Below are positions 5,089-12,900 of a stretch of DNA of 38,818 nucleotides, one piece after another. Position numbers and translations under genes: made by a program. The notes under the pieces were generated by a model. That model made no database searches, had not been told where the DNA came from, and was given only the letters and a program-made list of their open reading frames with translations. The number at the start of each line of letters is the position of its first letter. The stretch's first letter is position 1. The stretch comes from a virus, in the IMG/VR virus record IMGVR_UViG_3300045999_012341, positions 1-38,818 of that record; one strand, written 5' to 3'.

Positions 5089-5424
5089 ATGCAACAATAC
5101 GTATATAGAGCGTTAGTAAAGGAAGTTTATGATGGAGACACGATAACTGTTGATGTCGATTTAGGTTTTGATATATGGTTAAAAGATCAAAAAATACGGC
5201 TCGCAGGTATTAACGCCCCAGAAATTCGCGGTGAAAATAAACTACAAGGTTTGAAAACACGAGATCGTTTAATACAATTAATTCTTAATAAAGAAGTTAC
5301 AATAGAAACAATTAAAGATAAAAAAGAAAAATTTGGTCGTTGGTTAGGAAAAGTTTATTTTAATTCTGAGCTAATAAATGAAAAATTGGTATTAGAAAAT
5401 TTAGCTCAAAAATATTTAGAATAA
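5089..5424 (+). CDS. Staphylococcal-nuclease-like (SNase) protein
   Basis: A 111-residue single-domain protein of the thermonuclease family, which cuts DNA and RNA with Ca2+. The active-site pattern is intact: VYDGDT (D15, D17) on the first strand, IRLAGINAPE (R37 and E45) and GRWLGKV (R84), corresponding to the Asp, Arg-Glu and Arg of staphylococcal nuclease. There is no signal peptide, so it acts in the cytoplasm or virion rather than outside the cell. It lies directly behind the tRNA block under a late-type motif, with no Shine-Dalgarno sequence. It is shorter than the secreted enzyme but complete for the domain. Its role could be nucleic-acid degradation or packaging-related; the sequence does not say which. 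Confidence 0.85.
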   Translation: MQQYVYRALVKEVYDGDTITVDVDLGFDIWLKDQKIRLAGINAPEIRGENKLQGLKTRDRLIQLILNKEVTIETIKDKKEKFGRWLGKVYFNSELINEKLVLENLAQKYLE

Positions 5425-5435
5425 CCTGTTTTTTA

Positions 5436-5464
5436 TTGATTTTATAAAAAACCTACACTATAAT
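5436..5464 (+). promoter_or_regulatory. Sigma70-type promoter of the bilin reductase/glycan operon
   Basis: TTGATT (5436-5441), 17-nt spacer, TATAAT (5459-5464), then exactly 6 nt to the GTG start at 5471. Transcription is expected to begin on the start codon. It is the only clear promoter before the six-gene operon that ends at 11220. Confidence 0.8.
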
Positions 5465-5470
5465 TGTAGT

Positions 5471-6127
5471 GTGAATTCTCATGTACAAATTAAAAAATAT
5501 TTTTTCGAAATTGCCAAAATATTTGAACATTACTTTGATGTATACGAAGATAAGCAATTAACTTTTCAAAAATCAGAACACGAATGGTTAAATTATTTTT
5601 TTAAATCTCCTATATTTCGCCATATACATTTAGAGTATTATAAAACAGATAAAATCTGTGCTCTTCATTCAACAATCTTACCAAACCCGTTAGTAGATTT
5701 TCCGATTTATGGGTTTGATATGATAGCGTTAGGAGATAAAATAACAGGCTTGTTTTTTGACTTTACACCTACACTTACCAATTATAAAGATTTTGAAAAT
5801 CTTTTATTAATTTTAAAAGAAAATGTAAAATCACCGGTAAGACCATTACCAGTATGGGCTACCTTCTTTAGTAAAAATTTCATCTGTATATCACCTCTTG
5901 AAGAAGAGTTAAATAGTTTAATTGACACTATTAAAACTTATACAGAGAGTTATTTACAAAATAGTTCTCTAGTAAAAGAAAAATATCTTAAAAACATCGA
6001 AATCCAAAATACTTATTGTCAAGGGCAAAAAAGGAACGATAAAACATTTAAAGCTCTTACAGCTGAAGTAGGAAAAGAAAACGCTCAAAAGTTTTTTGAT
6101 GAATATTTGTTTCCGGAAATTGTGTAA
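5471..6127 (+). CDS. Ferredoxin-dependent bilin reductase (PcyA/PebS/PcyX-type)
   Basis: A 218-residue protein that fits the FDBR family, which reduces biliverdin to phycobilins with electrons from ferredoxin. Family marks in order: ALHSTILP (residues 64-71), FPIYGFDMI (77-85), LFFDFTP (94-100), LPVWATFFSKNF (126-137) and YCQGQKRNDKTFKAL...GKENA..FF.EYLF (182-214). H66 and D83 are 17 residues apart, as are His88 and Asp105 of PcyA. PebS carries Asn at the first position, so this protein has a PcyA/PcyX-like pair. D190 is a candidate for the third catalytic Asp. No heme oxygenase is in the window, so the substrate must come from the host or from elsewhere in the phage. The start is GTG at predicted +1. 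The stop overlaps the next start (TAATG). Confidence 0.88.
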   Translation: MNSHVQIKKYFFEIAKIFEHYFDVYEDKQLTFQKSEHEWLNYFFKSPIFRHIHLEYYKTDKICALHSTILPNPLVDFPIYGFDMIALGDKITGLFFDFTPTLTNYKDFENLLLILKENVKSPVRPLPVWATFFSKNFICISPLEEELNSLIDTIKTYTESYLQNSSLVKEKYLKNIEIQNTYCQGQKRNDKTFKALTAEVGKENAQKFFDEYLFPEIV

Positions 6128-6741
6128 TGAATATAACTGCTGTTACCATCGGTATAAATGAGCCATATTTAACATATGCCCGTAAAGGGTGTGAGCAGAT
6201 TGAGAAACTTTTAAATATAGAGAGTAGAATAATAACTGAGGACTTCTTACACTTAGGGGTTGGTGCGCACGAACAAGAAAAAATATGGAGTTTGAAGTTT
6301 AATATATTTGATATTTTTCCAGATATAGAAACAGTAATGTATTTTGATGTTGATTGGCGACCGTTGCAAAAATTTAATATTTTAGATTATTGCCCTGATA
6401 TTGATAAAATATATTTTACACCTGATCGATCAGAATATTGGTTTGTGCAAGAGCTTGAAAAAAAATACGATCTTTTATCTGGTACATATGTTAATGCAGG
6501 CTGGTTTGTTATAAACAAGCAATACAAAGATCTATTAGATTATTGTAAACATAATCTTGTTTTTTTTGATCGAAGTTTCTATGGGGATCAGTGTGTTATT
6601 AATCAAGTTTTTAAAAACAGAATAACTTTAGCTGATAGGTGTTTGAATGTCTTAGATATGAACGCATTCCCTTACAACAAAATTTTAGGTTTGCATAATA
6701 GCACTGAAAACTATAAATTTTACAATAATATAAATGAATAA
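6127..6741 (+). CDS. Glycosyltransferase with DXD motif (GT8/GT77-like fold)
   Basis: A 204-residue GT-A type protein. The start (MNITAVTIGINEPYLTYA) is the beta strand and helix that open nucleotide-sugar transferases. D74-V-D76 (MYFDVDW) is the metal-binding DXD motif, and GDQCVINQVF near residue 153 matches the acceptor-side GDQ..N block of GT8-like enzymes. There is no membrane anchor. It would transfer a sugar from a nucleotide-sugar donor; neither donor nor acceptor can be read. It is translationally coupled to the bilin reductase (TAATG) and overlaps the next gene by 8 nt, so the proteins are made together. Base composition is very AT-rich, like the rest of the operon. Confidence 0.75.
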   Translation: MNITAVTIGINEPYLTYARKGCEQIEKLLNIESRIITEDFLHLGVGAHEQEKIWSLKFNIFDIFPDIETVMYFDVDWRPLQKFNILDYCPDIDKIYFTPDRSEYWFVQELEKKYDLLSGTYVNAGWFVINKQYKDLLDYCKHNLVFFDRSFYGDQCVINQVFKNRITLADRCLNVLDMNAFPYNKILGLHNSTENYKFYNNINE

Positions 6742-7723
6742 TTTTGCAAAAGATGTATTAGAAAGTGGAGGTGAAATACATCCTTTATTGATACCGAGTT
6801 CAGAATTAAACAATTTACCGTCATTAACTAACCCTACAATTTATAATGATAACGGAAAAATATATGCTAATATAAGAAATATAAATTATACACTATATCA
6901 TTCGGAAAGAAAGAAATACGAACATCAGTGGGGACCACTTGTTTATATACACCCTGAAAATGATTGGAAATTAAGAACAAGTAATATTTTTTGTGAATTA
7001 AATGAGGACTTGAGTATAAAGTGGTATACAAGAATAGACACTTCAAGATTTGACACATACGAGCCGATGTGGGATTTCGTGGGTTTAGAAGATGGACGTA
7101 TAGTTCGTTGGAACGACAGGCTTTATATAATAGGGGTAAGAAGAGACACAACTACAAACGGTGAAGGTAGAATGGAATTATCAGAAATTGAAATACAAGA
7201 TCAAAAGGTTATAGAAGTTTCGCGTACTAGAATTCCAGGGCCGGGGGATAATAAATCTTACTGCGAAAAAAATTGGGTTCCAATTATAGATAAACCTTTC
7301 CACTTTGTAAAATGGCATAATGGAACTGAAGTAGTTTATTACGATATTGAAAAAAAAACTACAGAACCTGTTATAACGCATTCATGGAAAGATTTAGGAT
7401 GTGCTGACTTAAGAGGTGGCTCTCAAGTTATACCGTATAAAGATTATTATATTTCGTTAACCCATACAACTTATCTCTTTAATTCTCCCGCTGGAAGAAA
7501 AGACGGTATCTATAGACATAGATTTATTATTTTTAATAAAAACTTAGAAATTGTTAAAATATCTAAAGAATTTTCTTTTTTAGGTGCTGATGTAGAATTT
7601 GCAATTGGTATGACAGAATATCAAGACTCTTTTTTAATAACTCATGGATTTCAAGATAATGCCGCTTTTGTTTTAAGGGTATCTAAGACATTTTTAAAAG
7701 AATTTTTAAATGAAAACACTTAA
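6734..7723 (+). CDS. Five-bladed beta-propeller, GH43/GH130-like
   Basis: A 329-residue protein with repeated four-strand blade patterns. Examples are NPTIYNDNGKIYANIR (residues 33-48), GLEDGRIVRWNDRLYIIGVRRD (114-135), EKNWVPI...FHFVKW, LRGGSQVIPYKDYYISLTHT, and EFAIGMTEY.DSFLITHGFQDN. The layout and blade motifs resemble glycoside phosphorylases and hydrolases of GH130/GH43 type, often found beside glycosyltransferases. The acidic residue in LED and the CEKNW motif are candidate active-site positions, but I cannot prove catalysis. It has no signal peptide and overlaps both neighbours (8 and 14 nt) in the operon. It could trim or phosphorolyse a glycan made by the adjacent transferases, or bind it. 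Confidence 0.7.
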   Translation: MNNFAKDVLESGGEIHPLLIPSSELNNLPSLTNPTIYNDNGKIYANIRNINYTLYHSERKKYEHQWGPLVYIHPENDWKLRTSNIFCELNEDLSIKWYTRIDTSRFDTYEPMWDFVGLEDGRIVRWNDRLYIIGVRRDTTTNGEGRMELSEIEIQDQKVIEVSRTRIPGPGDNKSYCEKNWVPIIDKPFHFVKWHNGTEVVYYDIEKKTTEPVITHSWKDLGCADLRGGSQVIPYKDYYISLTHTTYLFNSPAGRKDGIYRHRFIIFNKNLEIVKISKEFSFLGADVEFAIGMTEYQDSFLITHGFQDNAAFVLRVSKTFLKEFLNENT

Positions 7724-10505
7724 AACTAATACAATACTTTGCGATTTGTTTTTCAAATATTTATCAGATAAATGTCCTCAGGTAGGTCATATTTATTCAC
7801 CGTATTATTACAATGTTTTAAAAGATTATAAAAACACGTTTACCAATATTATTGAAATAGGGGTAGGGACCAACCCCTTAATGAAACCTTTATGTGGAGA
7901 AAAATATACACCAGGTGCTAGTTTACGTGCTTGGCGAGATTTTTTCCCAAACGCAACAGTGTATGGTTTGGATATAGAAAAAGAGGTATTATTTAAAGAA
8001 GAAAGAATTAATTGTTTTTATACCGATCAATCTAATAAAAATAGTCTTATACAAACTATTGAAGAAATTAGAATGTATGAAAACAACCTAGACATACATT
8101 TTGACTTGATAATAGATGATGGTAGCCATATACCTAATCATATTATTACTTCTTTCGAAACTTTAAAAAATTTCGTAAAACCCGGCGGTTTTTATATAAT
8201 AGAGGATGTTCAAATTTATTTTGATTTTTTTAAAAATTATAATTACAAAGACTTTATCATTGTGCAACACGATAATGAAGGTATGCTTATACTACAAAAG
8301 CAAAATAAGCTTTTGAATTTTCCAAAAATTAATTGTATAAGTCTTTTTGAGTGTTCAAAAAGACGAGAAGTATTAGCAAAGCAATTAGATCTATATAATA
8401 TTAAAGATTTAAATTTTTATTTATCTAAAAAATTTGAGGATAGTAACGATACTGTAATCGGAAAACAATCCCATACCCTACTAAATGGCACAAAAGGGTG
8501 CTGTATTTCACATATTAGAAACATTAAACAGTGGTTGGACAATTCCTTAGAAACTGAAAGTTATGGCTTTTTTTGCGAAGATGATTTAAGTTTAGATTGT
8601 GTTCCATACTGGAATAAAACATGGGAAGAGTATATTAATAGTTTACCTAATGATTGGGATTGTGTACAACTCGTTGTTATAAATGAAAATATAGATAGTT
8701 TAAAACTTTCTAATAGAAATTGGAATGATTGGAGTGTTACAGCTTATATTTTAAAAAGAGAATTTGCTAAAAAAATAATTGAATATTATTTTATTAATGA
8801 GGATACTTTTAAATTAGAGTTACCTGAACCTGACTGTAATATACAACCATTGATGGAAAACTTACTGTACACTGTAGGTAAAACATACTCTCTCCCTCTT
8901 TTTATTGAAAATTTAGCTTTTAAAACAACGATTTTACCTAATAACGAGGATATACGAAGTACAGGTCAACATAAAACAAATCACATATACGCTGCTAACA
9001 AAGTACTAAAAATGTGGAAAGGTAGAGAAAAAAAAATTGTTGATTGCTTTATTTATTTTAATGAAAAAGAACTTTTAGAATTAAGAATAAATTTATTAAA
9101 AGATTACGTTGATGAGTTTATTATTATAGAAGGTAACTATACATTTAGCGGACAACCTAAAAATTATACATGCAAACAATTAATAGAAGATTTACAACTA
9201 CCTAAAGAAAAAATACGAGTAATTGAGTTAGATTTAAATGATAGTGTTTGCGGTTTACCTACAGAATATGATTTATTCTTTGACACAAAAGCTAGTATTG
9301 GAAGCCGAGAAAGAATACAAAGAGATTATTTACATACTCTGTTAAACGAATATGAGGATGAAACTGTTTTTATAGTTAGTGACTGTGATGAAATAATAGA
9401 CCCAAATAATATTAATTGGATAGCAAATATAGTGCGTAACAATCAAGAGATTATTTGTAAAATACCTTTAGTAGCTTTAGAAGGACAAGCTAATTTTCGT
9501 TTGTTTATTAAGGATTCTTTTAACCCTTACCCTCACGATGGGGCAATGTTTTTTGCAACAAAAAAGCAACTTTTAAATAATTTACCTAATAGTATTCGTT
9601 CAAATTATAAAATAAATTTACCAATTAGTTATATACATCAAAATGGAAAAAGACTTGAAGAATTAGGATGGCATTTTGGCTGGATGGGCGGGTTAAATCG
9701 GATAAAAACAAAAGCTCGAGCATATAGTCATTACGGCGCGACTTTAAAGGATTTTGTATATGAAGAGTGTTTTGGAGATAAAATGTTAAATTATTTTAAC
9801 AAACATCAATTAGAGAATAACGGGCTACCTGTTTCAGGGCTAGTAAATGCAGTTATTAGACACTATCCTATAGAAAAACTACCACAAATTATTTTTTCTC
9901 TTCCCCGGGTTAAAGATTTTTTACTACCAGAACAGGATAAGGAGAAACATATGTGGTTAACTCAATTTGCAACAAATGTTGATAAACCTGAATACAATTT
10001 TAAAGCGGGTATATATTATTTTGAGCAAGGTCATACTGCTCCTGCAAAGTCATATTTTTTACGGTGTGCTGAAAGAACAGATGATAAACTTTTAGCGTAC
10101 GAAGCATTGATATACGGTTACTTGTGCTACAAAGAACAAAAAATACGAGATGAAACTGCAAAGAGTCTTATCATGCATGCATTATGTTTGTTACCTGAAA
10201 GACCTGAAGCTAGATGGTTAATGAGTGGGTTTTATGAGCAAAAACAGCTTTGGATGTATTCTTATTATCATGCTATTCAAGGTCTTAAATATAATGATCA
10301 GAATTTTGAACCATTAAAATATTATAAAGATTATCCCGGCAAAATCGGTTTACTTTTTCAAAAAGCAATTTCAGGTTACTGGTGGGGTAAAAATGACGAA
10401 TGTAAAGAAGTTTTTCTTGATTTGTGGAACAATTATCAGCTTAATGATATCTATAAACAAAATGTTAGAGATAATTTAAAGCGTATTGGCGTAGAAATTT
10501 CATAA
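7710..10505 (+). CDS. Multidomain glycan enzyme: SAM methyltransferase + GT25-like + GT17-like + TPR-like
   Basis: A 931-residue fusion. Residues about 40-200 are a class I methyltransferase: IIEIGVGTNP (47-56) binds SAM, IIDDGSH (134-140) and LKNFVKPGGFYIIEDV (152-167) match the macrocin/TylF-type sugar O-methyltransferases. Residues about 205-425 look like GT25 (LPS-type) transferases: CISLFECSKRREVL, GCCISHIRNIKQW (263-275) and FFCEDDLSLD (287-296). Residues about 440-720 match GT17 (DCFIYFNEKELLELR, FIVSDCDEI, PHDGAMFF, GWHFGWMGG). The last 180 residues are helical repeats of TPR type. No membrane segment is present. It probably builds and methylates a glycan in the cytoplasm. Three enzymatic domains in one phage protein is unusual. 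Domain borders are approximate. Confidence 0.8.
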   Translation: MKTLKTNTILCDLFFKYLSDKCPQVGHIYSPYYYNVLKDYKNTFTNIIEIGVGTNPLMKPLCGEKYTPGASLRAWRDFFPNATVYGLDIEKEVLFKEERINCFYTDQSNKNSLIQTIEEIRMYENNLDIHFDLIIDDGSHIPNHIITSFETLKNFVKPGGFYIIEDVQIYFDFFKNYNYKDFIIVQHDNEGMLILQKQNKLLNFPKINCISLFECSKRREVLAKQLDLYNIKDLNFYLSKKFEDSNDTVIGKQSHTLLNGTKGCCISHIRNIKQWLDNSLETESYGFFCEDDLSLDCVPYWNKTWEEYINSLPNDWDCVQLVVINENIDSLKLSNRNWNDWSVTAYILKREFAKKIIEYYFINEDTFKLELPEPDCNIQPLMENLLYTVGKTYSLPLFIENLAFKTTILPNNEDIRSTGQHKTNHIYAANKVLKMWKGREKKIVDCFIYFNEKELLELRINLLKDYVDEFIIIEGNYTFSGQPKNYTCKQLIEDLQLPKEKIRVIELDLNDSVCGLPTEYDLFFDTKASIGSRERIQRDYLHTLLNEYEDETVFIVSDCDEIIDPNNINWIANIVRNNQEIICKIPLVALEGQANFRLFIKDSFNPYPHDGAMFFATKKQLLNNLPNSIRSNYKINLPISYIHQNGKRLEELGWHFGWMGGLNRIKTKARAYSHYGATLKDFVYEECFGDKMLNYFNKHQLENNGLPVSGLVNAVIRHYPIEKLPQIIFSLPRVKDFLLPEQDKEKHMWLTQFATNVDKPEYNFKAGIYYFEQGHTAPAKSYFLRCAERTDDKLLAYEALIYGYLCYKEQKIRDETAKSLIMHALCLLPERPEARWLMSGFYEQKQLWMYSYYHAIQGLKYNDQNFEPLKYYKDYPGKIGLLFQKAISGYWWGKNDECKEVFLDLWNNYQLNDIYKQNVRDNLKRIGVEIS

Positions 10506-10513
10506 GTATTTAC

Positions 10514-10933
10514 ATGAAATGGTGGCCAACAGCATTGCTTGCTTTGGTTATTTTCTTCTTTTTAGATACCTATACAACCAAAGAAAAAAAGTTTGTAAAT
10601 TTACTCGACGATGGATGCCTAATACAATCTTTGTATTTTCAGCAAACGCAGTTAGCAAAAGAGATGTTAGATGAGTTTATGTGGTCAAGGGTTCTTGCTA
10701 TACATTTTTACGGAATGATAGAGGGTCACGCTGTAACTGTTTTTGTATACAAGAATATTACCTGGGTTTATGATCCAAATAAAGGATCATATCCTGTAGC
10801 ACATTTTCCTTTGTATGATCCGTTAATGATAGCAGAATTAGCCTTCCCTAAACTTTCAATTAAAAAAGCTTATTATATAGAACCTACTTTACTCTTGAAT
10901 ATCCCGCCGAAGTCATCTAAACTGGTCTGGTAA
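10514..10933 (+). CDS. Membrane-anchored papain-like/transglutaminase-like protein
   Basis: A 139-residue protein with an N-terminal hydrophobic segment (WWPTALLALVIFFFL, residues 3-17), after which the chain is probably outside the cytoplasm. The rest contains a Cys in DGCLIQSL (about 34), a His in IEGHAVTVFVY (about 72) and an Asp in WVYDPNKGS (about 88). This is the Cys-His-Asp order of papain-like folds (NlpC/P60, transglutaminase-like, C39-like). It follows the fusion enzyme by 8 nt and overlaps the next gene as TAATG. The fold is inferred from motif order only. It could be a peptidase, an amidase or an inactive binding protein. Confidence 0.55.
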   Translation: MKWWPTALLALVIFFFLDTYTTKEKKFVNLLDDGCLIQSLYFQQTQLAKEMLDEFMWSRVLAIHFYGMIEGHAVTVFVYKNITWVYDPNKGSYPVAHFPLYDPLMIAELAFPKLSIKKAYYIEPTLLLNIPPKSSKLVW

Positions 10934-11220
10934 TGCAAGAAATCATAAAAGAAATCGCCGGCATCTTAATGATGTTATGTTTCATGTTTTGTTATATTCC
11001 GCAGATTATTAAAATTTTTAAAAACAAATCTTCCCGGGATGTTTCGTTAACCTTAATCCTTATGTCTATTGGAGGTTATATTTTCGGAATGGTTTATATG
11101 TTCCTAGGTACTTTTGGACTTTGGTGGTTTTTAAATTACTGTGTCGGGCTCATTATGTGCTCGATTCTCGTATACGCTTGGTTTAAATACTATAAAGACG
11201 ACGATTACGATTCTTATTAA
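10933..11220 (+). CDS. SemiSWEET-like PQ-loop sugar transporter
   Basis: A 95-residue membrane protein with three predicted helices (residues about 6-24, 40-58 and 63-84) and a PQ-loop in the first (FCYIPQIIKIFKNKSSRDVSL, split around P23-Q24). This is the size and layout of bacterial SemiSWEETs, which dimerise to carry sugars down a gradient through the inner membrane. The PQ pair acts as the hinge in known family members. The C-terminus is very acidic (YYKDDDYDSY). It is the last protein gene of the bilin reductase/glycan operon. tRNA-Val begins one base after its stop. The substrate cannot be deduced. Confidence 0.85.
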   Translation: MQEIIKEIAGILMMLCFMFCYIPQIIKIFKNKSSRDVSLTLILMSIGGYIFGMVYMFLGTFGLWWFLNYCVGLIMCSILVYAWFKYYKDDDYDSY

Positions 11221-11221
11221 T

Positions 11222-11296
11222 GCGCGCGTAGCTTAGCGGTAGAGCAGGTCCTTTACACGGACAAGGTCGGGAGTTCAATCCTCTCCGCGCGTACCA
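11222..11296 (+). tRNA. tRNA-Val(TAC)
   Basis: Acceptor GCGCGCG/CGCGCGT, loop TTTACAC (TAC), T-arm GGGAG-TTCAATC-CTCTC, A73 and encoded CCA. It starts one base after the SemiSWEET stop, so it is probably co-transcribed with that operon. Confidence 0.92.
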
Positions 11297-11299
11297 TTT

Positions 11300-11305
11300 T
11301 AAATA
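11300..11305 (+). promoter_or_regulatory. T4-like late motif (TTTTAAATA)
   Basis: TAAATA stands 6 nt before the ATG at 11312, directly after tRNA-Val. Confidence 0.45.
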
Positions 11306-11311
11306 ATACCA

Positions 11312-11713
11312 ATGAAAAAAGTAATGACTGTAGATTTTGATGATACTTTAGCTGCTACTATTACAAGCGGTTGGGGAGGTACATCTTTGAAGCCTATATC
11401 TCGTATTATGAACTTTGTTTTTGATAAAGTTCGTTCTGGAGAATGGGAAGCTCATATTGTTTCGTTTCGTTCTGAAGATGATAAACAAGAAATGGTAGAC
11501 TTTGTTAAAGGTTACAAGTTACCTATTAAGTCTATAACTTGTACAAGTTCAAAGAATAAAACTCCATTCTTAAAGAAATTAGGTTCAAAACTTCATATTG
11601 ATGATGATGTTTCTACTTGTACGTTGGCGACAATGGCAGGTATTGATTGTCTTTTAGTAGATCATGGCCAAGGAGATACAAACTCTATGGCAAATTTATT
11701 CGATAAGATTTAA
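11312..11713 (+). CDS. HAD-superfamily phosphatase
   Basis: A 133-residue protein starting MKKVMTVDFDDTL. The DFDDT sequence (residues 8-12) is HAD motif I with the nucleophilic Asp. VSFRS (about residue 50) stands for motif II, a Lys near residue 74-90 for motif III, and KLHIDDDVSTC (about residue 92-102) for motif IV with paired acidic residues that bind Mg2+. The small size without a large cap domain fits phage HAD proteins related to 5'-nucleotidases or polynucleotide phosphatases. The substrate is not readable. The gene stands alone behind a late-type motif, in front of a separate promoter. Confidence 0.8.
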   Translation: MKKVMTVDFDDTLAATITSGWGGTSLKPISRIMNFVFDKVRSGEWEAHIVSFRSEDDKQEMVDFVKGYKLPIKSITCTSSKNKTPFLKKLGSKLHIDDDVSTCTLATMAGIDCLLVDHGQGDTNSMANLFDKI

Positions 11714-11721
11714 TTTTTTTG

Positions 11722-11749
11722 TTGCAGTTCCTCGTAGATCATCTACAAT
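11722..11749 (+). promoter_or_regulatory. Promoter with overlapping perfect palindrome (candidate operator)
   Basis: TTGCAG (11722-11727), 16-nt spacer, TACAAT (11744-11749). GTAGAT-C-ATCTAC (11734-11746) is a perfect 13-bp palindrome that covers the first half of the -10, a typical repressor-site position. A TGTTTGT/ACAAACA hairpin (11752-11774) follows in the short leader. Confidence 0.55.
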
Positions 11750-11792
11750 GATGTTTGTCAATTAGACACAAACACAACAAAATAACAAATAT

Positions 11793-12836
11793 ATGGCACA
11801 TCAATTAGACTTCACCAAAGGTAAAGCAGCAATTGCTTACACTGGAGAAACACCTTGGCACAAATACGGAACTCAGTTCAAAAAGGGATTCACTTCCGAG
11901 GAAGCGCTCGAGGCTGCTGGGCTCGATTATGAGGTCGAGCTTCAAGAACTGTCAACCCCTAACGTCGTTTGCGAATCACATAAAGCAATCGTTCGTACCG
12001 ATACTCAAGACGTCTTGGGTGTTGTTGGCAACAATTATGAACCCCTGCAAAACAAAGATGCATTTCGCTTCTTTGATGCTCTGGTTAAAGACAAAACAGC
12101 TCTTTACGAGACTGCAGGCGCTCTTAAGGGCGGTCGTCAGATTTGGCTTCTTGCTAAAATTCAAGGTCAAATCGACATCATTAAAAATGACCCCATTAAC
12201 AAGTACTTCCTTCTGACAAATAGTCATGACGGTTTGCGTGCTGTTGCTGGACGAGTTACCCCGGTTCGAGTTGTCTGTGATAATACGCTGACGGCTGCTA
12301 TGGGTAAAAATGTTAAAGAAGAAATTCGTATTGTTCATCGCGGCAATGTTGCAGATCGTCTGGAGTTTGCTGGTCAGCTTCTAGCTAAGATTGGAGCTTA
12401 CTACGATGAGCTCTCTGAAGTTTATCGTAAGTTCGCTAAAATTCAGATGAAAGAAAGGCAAATGCGTACTTACATCGCCGAGGCTCTTCGTCCTTACGGC
12501 GGTGTTAAGACCGAGCAAGAAGCTTTGGAAATCGCTAAGCTTCAAGAAGAAGAAGGTATGTCTGTTCGTCTTCAAACTGAAGTTAACAACGTCTTGACTT
12601 TGGTTGAGAACGGACGTGGAACTGATATCAAAGGTGTTCGCGGAACTCTCTGGGGCACTTATAACGCTATCACTGAGTACGTTGATCATCATAAGACACC
12701 TCGCTCCGGTGATGAGGGCCGTGTTCAATACATTGGCTTTGGTACTGGTAAGATGGTTAAAGACGCCGCTCTCAAGATCGGAATGCGGTTTGCTAAGACT
12801 GGGTTCGTTACAAAAGATCTTTTGGCTCTAAATTAA
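11793..12836 (+). CDS. DUF932 phage/plasmid-like protein
   Basis: A 347-residue protein of the DUF932 (phage/plasmid-like TIGR03299) family. The N-terminal GETPWHKYG (residues 18-26) and the central VVGNNYEPLQNKDAFRFFD, GGRQIWLLAKI and RVVCDNTLTAA blocks are the family marks. These proteins are widespread in large phages and plasmids and of unknown function, often guessed to act in DNA metabolism. The gene has its own promoter with a palindromic operator candidate, a leader hairpin, and a strong terminator after the stop. Its codons are C/G-ending more often than in neighbouring genes, which suggests high expression. No Shine-Dalgarno sequence is visible. Confidence 0.88.
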   Translation: MAHQLDFTKGKAAIAYTGETPWHKYGTQFKKGFTSEEALEAAGLDYEVELQELSTPNVVCESHKAIVRTDTQDVLGVVGNNYEPLQNKDAFRFFDALVKDKTALYETAGALKGGRQIWLLAKIQGQIDIIKNDPINKYFLLTNSHDGLRAVAGRVTPVRVVCDNTLTAAMGKNVKEEIRIVHRGNVADRLEFAGQLLAKIGAYYDELSEVYRKFAKIQMKERQMRTYIAEALRPYGGVKTEQEALEIAKLQEEEGMSVRLQTEVNNVLTLVENGRGTDIKGVRGTLWGTYNAITEYVDHHKTPRSGDEGRVQYIGFGTGKMVKDAALKIGMRFAKTGFVTKDLLALN

Positions 12837-12863
12837 ATATAGAGCTAGGTCTTAATACTAGCA

Positions 12864-12900
12864 CCCCTTGGTAGCTTCGGTTGCCAAGGGGTTCGCTTTT
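12864..12900 (+). terminator. Intrinsic terminator between convergent genes
   Basis: CCCCTTGG (12864-12871) pairs with CCAAGGGG (12884-12891), and TTTT follows at 12897. It stops the DUF932 transcript just before the 3' end of the converging amylase gene. The minus strand lacks a T-run, so it is mainly one-directional. Confidence 0.85.

Noticed and set aside
6867-7381. Minus-strand frames inside the beta-propeller gene
   Set aside because: Low-complexity shadows of an AT-rich gene, with no start signals.
11833-12831. Alternative frames inside the DUF932 gene
   Set aside because: Shadows created by its strong codon bias; the DUF932 frame matches a known family over its whole length.
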